From a virus: a stretch of DNA of 33,123 bases. Shown here one piece after another: positions 22,702 to 28,641 of this stretch. Each line of letters starts with the position of its first letter. The first letter of the stretch is position 1. The DNA is taken from the IMG/VR virus record IMGVR_UViG_3300042869_000062, positions 1-33,123 of that record, one strand, 5' to 3'. The notes under the pieces are model-generated. The model was not told the DNA's origin and ran no database searches. It saw only the letters and a program-made list of their open reading frames with translations. A program made the translations under genes and the position numbers.

Positions 22702-23976
22702 ATGTTGAGAGTAGGAAGTGATTTTAGTGGAGTAGGTGCATTTGACCAAGCTCTAAAACGAATGGGAGTAAATTACAAAACAATCTTTGCCTGTGATATG
22801 GACAAGTTTGCTCGTGAGACATTTATCCACAACTATGGTGAGCCTGAATACTATCCTAAAAACGTATATGACCGAGAGATTCCATCCGAGTCTTTGGATA
22901 TCTATATGACATCACCACCTTGCCAAGCGTTCTCATTAGCTGGTAAGCGACTTGGTAAAGAAGACAAGCGAGGTATCTTGTTCTTTAACTCACACGAGTT
23001 TATTCAGGTAAACAAGCCGAGATTATTTATCTTTGAAAATGTCAGAGGATTGCTTTCGGATGATGGCGGCAAAACATTTCAAGAGTGGGTGAATATGCTC
23101 GGAGGAAAGTCAGTTAATGGAGTGCCTGTGTTGTTCCCTTATGATGAGTCAGTTCCTTATCATTTGTATTGGCAAGTGCTGAACGCAAAGAATCACGGTG
23201 TCCCTCAAAATCGTGAGCGAGTTTTCTTGATTGGCATCCGAGACGATGTTGACAACCGCTTTCAGTTCCCACGAGAAGAGCATCTCACTAAGCGACTCAA
23301 GGATGTCTTGGAAGAGGAAGTGTTTGAAAAGTATTATTTGAGTGAGAAAATGGTTGAATATGTTTCAAGTTCAGGAACAAAAGATTTTTATTATAAACCT
23401 GAATTTTTATCAAATGAAAGCGAATATGCTAAACCAATTACAACGAAGCCAATATATAGAGCTGGTACAACCAATTACATTAAAGTAAAATCCAATCTTG
23501 AAAAGTATTATTTAAGTGAAAAAATGATTAATGGATTTACAAAACATAATGAGAATCATAATGAAAAAGGAACAGGATTTATTTTTGAGCCTAAAAATGA
23601 AAATGATATTGCTGCTTGTTTAAGAGCAAATGCGGCATTGTGTGCTACTGATAATACTTTAAGAGTTAAATCAGCTACATTAAAAGGATATGAAGAGGCA
23701 AGAGAAGGTGATTCAATCAATTTTAGTGTGCCATCTTCAAAAACACGAAGAGGAAGAGTAGGTAAAGGAGTAGCACAAACATTGGATACATCTTGCAACC
23801 AGGGTACAATGGATGGATTTAGGATCCGTAGATTAACTCCTAGAGAATGCTTCAGATTGATGGACTTTCCTGATACATTTACTTGGACAGTTAGCGACTC
23901 ACAAGCATACAAGCAAGCAGGCAACTCAATTGTTGTGAATGTGCTTTACAAAATCCTAAAACAACTTCCGTTATGA
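22702..23976 (+). CDS. C5-cytosine DNA methyltransferase, 424 aa
   Basis: All main motifs are present: FSGVGAF (8-14), SPPCQAFSL with catalytic Cys74, ENVRG (112-116), QNRERVFLIGIR (169-180), RRLTPRECFRLMDFPD (376-391) and QAGNSIVVN (405-413). I chose ATG 22702 because motif I is expected a few residues from the start; an ATG at 22666 lies in the previous gene. The target-recognition region (about 200-370) holds EKYYLSEKM twice (209-217 and 267-275) and is unusually A+T-rich. It would protect phage DNA from host restriction; no restriction gene is present. Confidence 0.9.
   Translation: MLRVGSDFSGVGAFDQALKRMGVNYKTIFACDMDKFARETFIHNYGEPEYYPKNVYDREIPSESLDIYMTSPPCQAFSLAGKRLGKEDKRGILFFNSHEFIQVNKPRLFIFENVRGLLSDDGGKTFQEWVNMLGGKSVNGVPVLFPYDESVPYHLYWQVLNAKNHGVPQNRERVFLIGIRDDVDNRFQFPREEHLTKRLKDVLEEEVFEKYYLSEKMVEYVSSSGTKDFYYKPEFLSNESEYAKPITTKPIYRAGTTNYIKVKSNLEKYYLSEKMINGFTKHNENHNEKGTGFIFEPKNENDIAACLRANAALCATDNTLRVKSATLKGYEEAREGDSINFSVPSSKTRRGRVGKGVAQTLDTSCNQGTMDGFRIRRLTPRECFRLMDFPDTFTWTVSDSQAYKQAGNSIVVNVLYKILKQLPL
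23326..23352 (+). repeat. Methyltransferase TRD repeat, copy 1
   Basis: Encodes EKYYLSEKM (residues 209-217). The same nine residues recur 174 bp downstream in the same frame, with a few synonymous changes. Confidence 0.85.
23500..23526 (+). repeat. Methyltransferase TRD repeat, copy 2
   Basis: Encodes EKYYLSEKM (residues 267-275), matching 23326-23352. Lies in the A+T-rich central part of the gene. Confidence 0.85.
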
Positions 23977-24488
23977 GGTGCAAGAACTGCAAGGATAAGT
24001 TTGATCCTATCCGCTTCAATCACAAATACTGCCTTAAAGAAGAATGCATTAGAGCTTTTGTAGCCGAAAGTAAAGAGAAGCAATGGAAGCAAACCAAAAC
24101 ACGAATGAAAGCAGATTTAGAGACAGTTCAAGACGTTGTTAAGGCAGCTCAGATAGTTTTCAATAAATACATCAGGGAGCGAGATAAAGCTCAACCTTGC
24201 ATCAGTTGTGGCTCACAACCTAAAAAAGAAAACGCTGGACATTTTTGGAATGCTAACAACCATTGGAATGTTCGCTTTGATGAGGATAATGTTCACCTGC
24301 AATGCGAGAGGTGCAATAGCTTCTTATCAGGGAACTTGATTGAGTATAGAGCCAACCTAATAACAAAGATAGGTCAGGAAAGATTTGAGCAACTTGAATC
24401 AAGAGCAAGGGTAACACGAAAATTTACAAAAGACGAACTAAAAGAAATTATAAAAAAATATAAAAAAAAGATTAATGAATTGAATTAA
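23973..24488 (+). CDS. ninG: NinG/Rap-like recombination protein
   Basis: 171-aa protein with an N-terminal Cys cluster (RCKNCKDKFDP and YC..EEC), a basic middle helix, and the core CISCGSQPKKENAGHFW, WNVRFDEDNVHLQCERCNSF, then LIEYRANLITKIGQERFE. This is the NinG (Rap) family, structure-specific nucleases that resolve recombination intermediates. It overlaps the methyltransferase by 4 nt and precedes the ERF/exonuclease pair, forming one recombination module. The first zinc-like cluster is complete. Confidence 0.85.
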   Translation: MRCKNCKDKFDPIRFNHKYCLKEECIRAFVAESKEKQWKQTKTRMKADLETVQDVVKAAQIVFNKYIRERDKAQPCISCGSQPKKENAGHFWNANNHWNVRFDEDNVHLQCERCNSFLSGNLIEYRANLITKIGQERFEQLESRARVTRKFTKDELKEIIKKYKKKINELN

Positions 24489-24492
24489 TTTA

Positions 24493-24500
24493 TATCTTTG
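24493..24500 (+). promoter_or_regulatory. Promoter -7 box before ERF
   Basis: TATCTTTG fits TAnnTTTG and lies 5 bp after the ninG stop and 23 bp before the ERF ATG. No good -33 box is seen. The short leader ends TTTTTACGCT before ATG, the target of the two complementary elements at 11812 and 18421. Confidence 0.6.
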
Positions 24501-24516
24501 TCTAAACAATTAATTT

Positions 24517-24531
24517 TTACGCTATGAAGAA
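24517..24531 (+). promoter_or_regulatory. Start region complementary to two 3'-end elements
   Basis: 24517-24529 is the exact complement of 18421-18433; 24519-24531 is the exact complement of 11812-11824. The ATG of ERF (24524-24526) is in the middle, so pairing in the RNA would hide the start codon. Confidence 0.5.
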
Positions 24532-25051
24532 TTTATTTAAATCGTTGGCTTTATTCCAACAAGAAGTGCCTGTAATTCACAAGGCAACACAAGGCTACGG
24601 CTACTCTTACGCTGACTTGCCTAAAATCTTTGAAGTAATCAATCCGCTGCTAAAAAAACACGGACTAGGATTTACTCAAACACTACACACAAAGGAAGGT
24701 GTTAACTACATTGCTACAATGGTATTTCACGTTGAGACTGGTGAGAACATAGAAAGCCTTGTCGCTATTCCTTACGTTCAGTTGAAAGGTATGAACGACT
24801 ATCAAGGTTTCGGTTCAGGAGTTACTTACTTCAGACGTTATGCACTCAGCTCTGCACTTGGTTTAGTAACCGACAAAGACACGGATGCATCAGGCGAGCA
24901 AGTTAAAACCGAGCCAAAGAAAAAAACATTAGATGCAAAAAGATTTCAAGATGCAGTAGTAGCTATATCAAATGGAAAATTTACTCGTGAGCAGTTAGAA
25001 AGCACATATGCATTAACCGAAGGTCAATCCGATATTCTTAACGCACTATGA
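24524..25051 (+). CDS. erf: ERF-family single-strand annealing protein, 175 aa
   Basis: Begins MKNLFKSLALFQQEVPVIHK. The pattern KATQGYGYSYADLPKIFEVI, NPLLKKHGLGFTQTL and then DYQGFGSGVTYFRRYALSSA with LGLVTDKDTDA is the ERF recombinase signature. ERF forms rings on ssDNA and anneals complementary strands during phage recombination and replication. The next gene, an exonuclease, overlaps by 4 nt, giving an exonuclease-annealase pair like lambda Red. Own promoter at 24493. The C-terminus is a short extra helical part. Confidence 0.85.
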   Translation: MKNLFKSLALFQQEVPVIHKATQGYGYSYADLPKIFEVINPLLKKHGLGFTQTLHTKEGVNYIATMVFHVETGENIESLVAIPYVQLKGMNDYQGFGSGVTYFRRYALSSALGLVTDKDTDASGEQVKTEPKKKTLDAKRFQDAVVAISNGKFTREQLESTYALTEGQSDILNAL

Positions 25052-25728
25052 AAGCTCTCAAAATTAGGTGCTCTGCCATTGGTAAAATAATGGCAACACC
25101 TCGCTCAAAAACTGAATTTCTAAGCCAAACGGCAAAGACTTACATTCACGAGTTAGTTATCCAAGAGAAATACGGCATCCGCAAGGAGTTTTCAAGCCGT
25201 TACACGGACAAAGGCAACGCAGTTGAAGATGATTCTATCTCGTTAGTCAATGATGTCTTAGACGTAAAGTTTATCTACAAGAACGAGGAGTATTTTGAGA
25301 ACGATTTTATTACAGGAACACCTGACGTAAACACGGAAGATGTATTGCTTGACGTTAAATCAAGTTGGGATGCTACAACCTTTCCTTTCTTTGAGACTGA
25401 AATTCCTACAAAAGATTATTATTACCAGCTTCAAGGATATATGTGGCTCACCGGAAAGCAAGAAGCAATGCTTTGTTACTGTCTTGTTGATACTCCGATT
25501 GAAATGGTAGAGGATGAGATCCGCAGAGCGCATTGGAAATTGCATAAACTTGAAGAGGATATGGATTTGCGTGAAGAGGTAGAAACCAAACACCAATTTT
25601 CACACATACCTAAGAACCGAAGAGTCAAAGTTTTCTTTGTGCAAAAAGACGAAGCAGTTATAGAGCAGATAAAAGCTAGAATTGAAGACTGCCGATTGTA
25701 TTACAATGCCTTAATGGAAATGCTATGA
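25048..25728 (+). CDS. YqaJ/lambda-exo-like exonuclease, 226 aa
   Basis: PD-(D/E)XK nuclease motifs are visible: DKGNAVEDDSISLV, ITGTPDVNTEDVLLDVKSSW (Asp before, then DVK) and YYYQLQGYMWLTGKQEAMLC. These match the YqaJ-type recombinase exonuclease layout. It would trim one DNA strand and pass the other to ERF. It overlaps ERF by ATGA and the next small gene likewise. Confidence 0.8.
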   Translation: MKALKIRCSAIGKIMATPRSKTEFLSQTAKTYIHELVIQEKYGIRKEFSSRYTDKGNAVEDDSISLVNDVLDVKFIYKNEEYFENDFITGTPDVNTEDVLLDVKSSWDATTFPFFETEIPTKDYYYQLQGYMWLTGKQEAMLCYCLVDTPIEMVEDEIRRAHWKLHKLEEDMDLREEVETKHQFSHIPKNRRVKVFFVQKDEAVIEQIKARIEDCRLYYNALMEML

Positions 25729-25916
25729 AAGAATTTATGGTAAAGGAACTTCTTGATAGATACGAAAAGTCAATACAGGAAGCCACATACTACAAAGCAA
25801 GAGTAAATCGACACGAAGATGATTTGAGAAAAGCTAATAGAGAAGCTCAGCAATTAAGAGTAAACGTTCATTTGCTTGAAGCAAAGATTGAAGAACTTGA
25901 AAAAAACGAACTATGA
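25725..25916 (+). CDS. Short coiled-coil protein, 63 aa
   Basis: Begins MKEFMVKELLDRYEKSIQEA and is one continuous charged helix with NREAQQLRVNVHLLEAKIEE. Both ends overlap neighbours (ATGA). Possibly a dimerisation accessory of the recombination genes; function unknown. Confidence 0.6.
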   Translation: MKEFMVKELLDRYEKSIQEATYYKARVNRHEDDLRKANREAQQLRVNVHLLEAKIEELEKNEL

Positions 25917-26122
25917 AAATAGAATTGACAACAAAAGAACTACAAGCAATGGTAGAGGGAAGGTCTCCTTATTATGATGCATTTAACCATCCATTAGTTA
26001 AAAAAGCAGGACATTCATTTTGCGAACCATACGGTAGCACAAGTTGGAGTAATTTACATAATCTTACGGATGAAGAGCTTTACGAATTGTATTTAATAAA
26101 TAAAAATAGTTGGAAAAGATGA
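25913..26122 (+). CDS. Small protein, 69 aa, unknown
   Basis: Begins MKIELTTKELQAMVEGRSPY, contains FNHPLVKKAGHSFCEPYGST and SWSNLHNLTDEELYELYLIN. No domain recognised. ATGA overlaps at both ends place it firmly in the operon. Confidence 0.6.
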   Translation: MKIELTTKELQAMVEGRSPYYDAFNHPLVKKAGHSFCEPYGSTSWSNLHNLTDEELYELYLINKNSWKR

Positions 26123-26442
26123 ACCAAGAAGTAACCGACAAAGTAGTTTTAGCCGTGATGGCTAAGTTTGCGCAACGCTCTGCAACTGGACTAAAGAAAT
26201 ACGGAGTAACATTAGACCGAGAAGACCTGACTATCTATGATTGGATAAATCACGCTCAGGAGGAGGCTATGGATTTCACTTTGTATCTTGAAAGAATCCG
26301 TAAAGAGATAAGCCTTGAAAAAGTTAAGAGCTTCAGCGAAGGCTACCGAGAAGCGTTAGGAAATTACCGCGAAACTTTACTAACAAAAAAAGGCTGCGCG
26401 TGCTATGGCAGTAACGCAATGCACGAATGTAATTGTAAATAA
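26119..26442 (+). CDS. MazG-like protein, 107 aa
   Basis: ATG 26119 overlaps the previous stop (ATGA); an in-frame TTG at 26110 is less likely. Contains RSATGLKKYGVTLDREDLTI and DWINHAQEEAMDFTLYLERI, with E48, E49 and D52 in the EExxD arrangement of all-alpha NTP pyrophosphatases (MazG-like). The C-terminal tail is Cys-rich (CACYGSNAMHECNCK), perhaps binding a metal. It may clean nucleotide pools or counter host starvation signalling; this is family knowledge, not shown here. Confidence 0.65.
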   Translation: MNQEVTDKVVLAVMAKFAQRSATGLKKYGVTLDREDLTIYDWINHAQEEAMDFTLYLERIRKEISLEKVKSFSEGYREALGNYRETLLTKKGCACYGSNAMHECNCK

Positions 26443-26457
26443 ATCAGAATAAGATGA
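26441..26457 (+). repeat. Junction repeat copy 1 (AAATCAGAATAAGATGA)
   Basis: A 17-nt sequence that includes the start of the 86-aa gene; identical at 26720-26736. A close relative without the final ATG match is at 26939-26951. Confidence 0.85.
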
Positions 26458-26714
26458 AGTTTAAGCACAAACTTATTTTAGTTTTCTTTACTGCAATTAT
26501 ATTAGAAGCAAACAGCATTGCAGGTTTTAGATTTTTAATGGACAAAAATTGGATGGGAATGGTTTTGATGGTATTTGTAAATCCTTTATTGTGTTTACCT
26601 ATGAACCACTATAACATTGAAGCTAAAACATTTAAAGAAAGATTATTTATTGCTTTGACTTTTGCTTTTGGTTTTGCAGTTGGCGTAGGAACAATAAGAC
26701 CATTTTTTTTATAA
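26454..26714 (+). CDS. Small membrane protein, 86 aa
   Basis: Begins MKFKHKLILVFFTAIILEAN. Hydrophobic segments at about residues 6-25, 33-50 and 66-82 suggest three membrane passes; the middle has MGMVLMVFVNPLLCLPMNHY. It starts inside junction repeat 1. Function unknown; membrane proteins of early phage regions sometimes block superinfection, but there is no specific sign here. Confidence 0.6.
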   Translation: MKFKHKLILVFFTAIILEANSIAGFRFLMDKNWMGMVLMVFVNPLLCLPMNHYNIEAKTFKERLFIALTFAFGFAVGVGTIRPFFL

Positions 26715-26732
26715 CCTTTAAATCAGAATAAG
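26713..26732 (+). repeat. Junction repeat copy 2, 20-nt part (AACCTTTAAATCAGAATAAG)
   Basis: Exact 20-nt match to 26932-26951. Here it is mostly non-coding and precedes ATG 26733. Confidence 0.9.
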
Positions 26733-26951
26733 ATGACAGCAGTAGAATGGTTGATTAACGAAATTAATATGCAATATCCTAAAATCAATGTTATGTGGAA
26801 AGGATGGGTAATTGACAAAGCCAAAGAAATGGAGGAGAATCAGAAGATTCAATTTGCTTGTAAAGTTGTTGAGGTAAGTTTTGAGAATTACATACAAGGC
26901 AAGACAACGGAGCAGATAGCTAAAGAATTATTAACCTTTAAATCAGAATAA
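26733..26951 (+). CDS. Small protein, 72 aa
   Basis: Begins MTAVEWLINEINMQYPKINV and continues KGWVIDKAKEMEENQKIQFA. This MTAVEWL...KAKEME pattern is a small protein family I recall from many Bacteroidota phages, function unknown. The last codons (LLTFKSE, stop) are made from the 20-nt junction repeat, so the repeat is coding at this end and non-coding at the other. Confidence 0.7.
   Translation: MTAVEWLINEINMQYPKINVMWKGWVIDKAKEMEENQKIQFACKVVEVSFENYIQGKTTEQIAKELLTFKSE
26932..26951 (+). repeat. Junction repeat copy 3, 20-nt part
   Basis: Exact copy of 26713-26732. It forms the 3' end of the 72-aa gene and the leader of the gene at 26954. Confidence 0.9.
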
Positions 26952-26953
26952 GT

Positions 26954-27115
26954 ATGAAAATAGAAATCACACACTACGGACACAAAGCGAGCTATGAGTT
27001 CGAACACGAAGATGTAACGCTTGAAGACTTGCTTTATCACTTGGATAAATTGCTCAAACTAACGGGCTACACATTTGATGGGGAATTAGAAATATCTAAA
27101 TTTGAAGAAGAATGA
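26954..27115 (+). CDS. Small acidic protein, 53 aa
   Basis: ATG 26954, TGA 27113-27115. Begins MKIEITHYGHKASYEFEHED and continues TLEDLLYHLDKLLKLTGYTF. Two strands followed by a helix and a short strand suggest a compact small fold. It shares ATGA with the next gene. No known function. Confidence 0.6.
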   Translation: MKIEITHYGHKASYEFEHEDVTLEDLLYHLDKLLKLTGYTFDGELEISKFEEE

Positions 27116-27210
27116 GACCAGACAAAGAATACCTAGCAGCACTTGCCACGATGATAATGGTAACTGCAATAGTAATAATTTTAGTAATCAAGTTAATTTT
27201 TAATATATAA
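27112..27210 (+). CDS. Tiny single-pass membrane protein, 32 aa
   Basis: ATG 27112 overlaps the previous stop. Begins MRPDKEYLAALATMIMVTAI and is then almost wholly hydrophobic (VIILVIKLIFNI). Likely one membrane helix. Too short for any family call. Confidence 0.5.
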   Translation: MRPDKEYLAALATMIMVTAIVIILVIKLIFNI

Positions 27211-27213
27211 CAA

Positions 27214-27450
27214 ATGGAAAACAAAGTAAACACAGGAGCTATCTTCAAAAACACGAACAAGAAAGCTGACAACCATCCTGACTACAAAGGAAAAGTAAAC
27301 GTCAACGGTAAAGAAATGGAGGTTGCGTTATGGATGAAAGAAGGCAAAGCTGGCAAATTCTTTAGCGCATCATTTAGCGAGCCGTATGTTGCTCCGACTG
27401 AAGAGCGCAGACCTGTAGGTGATAGTATTGATGATGATCTGCCTTTCTGA
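27214..27450 (+). CDS. Small protein with SSB-like acidic tail, 78 aa
   Basis: Begins MENKVNTGAIFKNTNKKADN, continues HPDYKGKVNVNGKEMEVALW and MKEGKAGKFFSASFSEPY, and ends GDSIDDDLPF. The end closely resembles the DDDxPF tip with which bacterial SSB recruits partners. The body has a short strand-rich part with VNVNGKEMEVALWMKEGK, as in small OB-like proteins. It may be a phage ssDNA-binding protein or a decoy for SSB partners. It shares one base with the next gene's ATG. Confidence 0.6.
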   Translation: MENKVNTGAIFKNTNKKADNHPDYKGKVNVNGKEMEVALWMKEGKAGKFFSASFSEPYVAPTEERRPVGDSIDDDLPF

Positions 27451-27671
27451 TGTACATTGATGATGACACACTCCGAAAGCAACTGAATAGGATACTGCTT
27501 GTAAAAACACGAAACCAAATAGTCCAAGACATAAAAGCCAAAGGACTAAAGATGCATCAGTTTCAAGTAAACAACTTCCTACAAGGCAAAGACGTAACCT
27601 TATCAACCTTACACAAGATAGATAATTACGTAACGAGAGAAATTTACTCCAACAACCTAGAGCCACTTTAA
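27450..27671 (+). CDS. Small HTH protein, probable late-promoter regulator, 73 aa
   Basis: Begins MYIDDDTLRKQLNRILLVKT. A helix-turn-helix of lambda-Cro/C1-like layout is plausible in NQIVQDIKAKGLKMHQFQVN, NFLQGKDVTLSTLHKIDNYV. The last gene of the early block: its stop lies in the terminator 27661-27683, and it sits just before the late promoter with its paired 13-bp repeats. This position suggests it binds them. The HTH call rests on pattern only. Confidence 0.55.
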   Translation: MYIDDDTLRKQLNRILLVKTRNQIVQDIKAKGLKMHQFQVNNFLQGKDVTLSTLHKIDNYVTREIYSNNLEPL

Positions 27672-27683
27672 AGTGGCTTTTTT
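27661..27683 (+). terminator. Intrinsic terminator at the end of the early block
   Basis: AGCCACTTTAAAGTGGCT (27661-27678) is a perfect 18-bp palindrome; the hairpin has a 7-bp stem with loop TTAA, and the run of six T covers 27678-27683. It contains the stop codon of the HTH gene. Confidence 0.9.
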
Positions 27684-27689
27684 AATTTA

Positions 27690-27720
27690 TTTGTGTGATT
27701 AGAATTTAGTCTTATATTTG
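27690..27720 (+). promoter_or_regulatory. Late operon promoter (TTTG-N19-TATATTTG)
   Basis: TTTG at 27690-27693, spacer of 19, TATATTTG at 27713-27720. This is the best promoter of the window. I see no other comparable promoter downstream until 18410 across the join, so it may drive the whole late region. Confidence 0.8.
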
Positions 27721-27734
27721 TTTAGAATTTAGTC
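27699..27734 (+). repeat. Paired 13-bp direct repeats around the -7 box (candidate operator)
   Basis: TTAGAATTTAGTC at 27699-27711 and again at 27722-27734, 23 bp apart (about two helical turns), lying on either side of the -7 box. A regulator bound to both would cover the promoter. Confidence 0.75.
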
Positions 27735-27735
27735 A

Positions 27736-28263
27736 ATGGATGCACTTAAAATTTTAGCAGACCACCACAAAGAATGGGTAAAGATAGTCCGTTCATTTGG
27801 AGAGCAAGACCTTGCCGAAGATGTAGTGCAGGATGTTTACCTGAGAATCGTAAAGTACAACTACGAGGAGAAGATAATCAAAGATGGTAAACCAAACATT
27901 GCTTTGATGTGGATGATGCTTCGCAACCGAGCATTTGAAATAAACAAAACGGGCAGCGTTCAGTTTCTATCATTAGACGAAGTAAGAGGAGTTGCAGATG
28001 TTGATTGTGAATTAGAAAAACACGAAGCACTTGAAAGATTGCATATCAGGATACACGAAGAGATGGATAATTGGCATTGGTATGACTCAATGTTGTTTAA
28101 AGTCTACAAGGAAGGAAACGCATCAATGAGAGACATTGCTAAAGACTCAGGCATCAGCTTAACTTCGATATTTAACACGCTAAAGAATTGCAAAGAACGA
28201 CTAAAGGAAGAAGTCGGAGAAGACTATACTGATTTTACTAACCAAGATTACGATTTAATATAA
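27736..28263 (+). CDS. Sigma-70-like factor, 175 aa
   Basis: An N-terminal helical part with DLAEDVVQDVYLRIVKYNYE resembles sigma region 2 (DxxQDVxLRxxK), and the C-terminal part with MRDIAKDSGISLTSIFNTLK NCKERL resembles the region 4 HTH. First gene behind the late promoter and operator-like repeats, so it may redirect host RNA polymerase to late transcription or act as a regulator. No phage-specific promoter for it was found. Confidence 0.7.
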   Translation: MDALKILADHHKEWVKIVRSFGEQDLAEDVVQDVYLRIVKYNYEEKIIKDGKPNIALMWMMLRNRAFEINKTGSVQFLSLDEVRGVADVDCELEKHEALERLHIRIHEEMDNWHWYDSMLFKVYKEGNASMRDIAKDSGISLTSIFNTLKNCKERLKEEVGEDYTDFTNQDYDLI

Positions 28264-28268
28264 CTAAA

Positions 28269-28640
28269 ATGGCAAAAACACGAACACCAAGAAAAGCTCA
28301 AGGATTAGGAGATACCATAGAGCAAATAACTGAAGCTACCGGTATCAAGAAACTTGTCAACTTCATTGCAGGAGAAGACTGCGGATGCGATGCGAGAAAG
28401 GAAAAACTCAACGAGTGGTTTCCATACCGCAAACCTGAATGTCTAACCGAAGCGGAGTACAACTATCTTACGGAAATACGGATCAATGAAACGGAAACCT
28501 TCAGACCAAGCGAAGTAACAGTAGTAAGAGAAATCTACTCACGAATAATGAAGATACGTTTAGAACCATCCTCTTGCGCTTCTTGCTTTAGAGAGATTGT
28601 ATTCAACCTCAGAAAGATTTACAACGCTTACGAGGCATAA
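28269..28640 (+). CDS. Conserved-looking Cys-containing protein, 123 aa
   Basis: Begins MAKTRTPRKAQGLGDTIEQI. Contains FIAGEDCGCDARKEKLNEWF and YRKPECLTEAEYNYLTEIRI, then CASCFREIVFNLRKIYNAYE. Six Cys, in CGC, EC, C and CASC clusters. I recall this type from Bacteroidota phages near the terminase, without known function; a zinc-binding packaging or replication accessory is possible. It stops 1 nt before the methyltransferase start. Confidence 0.65.
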   Translation: MAKTRTPRKAQGLGDTIEQITEATGIKKLVNFIAGEDCGCDARKEKLNEWFPYRKPECLTEAEYNYLTEIRINETETFRPSEVTVVREIYSRIMKIRLEPSSCASCFREIVFNLRKIYNAYEA

Positions 28641-28641
28641 T

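Noticed and set aside
23556-23924. Reverse-strand frame of 122 aa opposite the methyltransferase
   Set aside because: It lies over motif IX/X of the enzyme on the + strand and has no recognisable features.
27450-28263. Lysogeny module
   Set aside because: There is an HTH protein, but I see no integrase, excisionase or attachment site, so temperate life is not supported.
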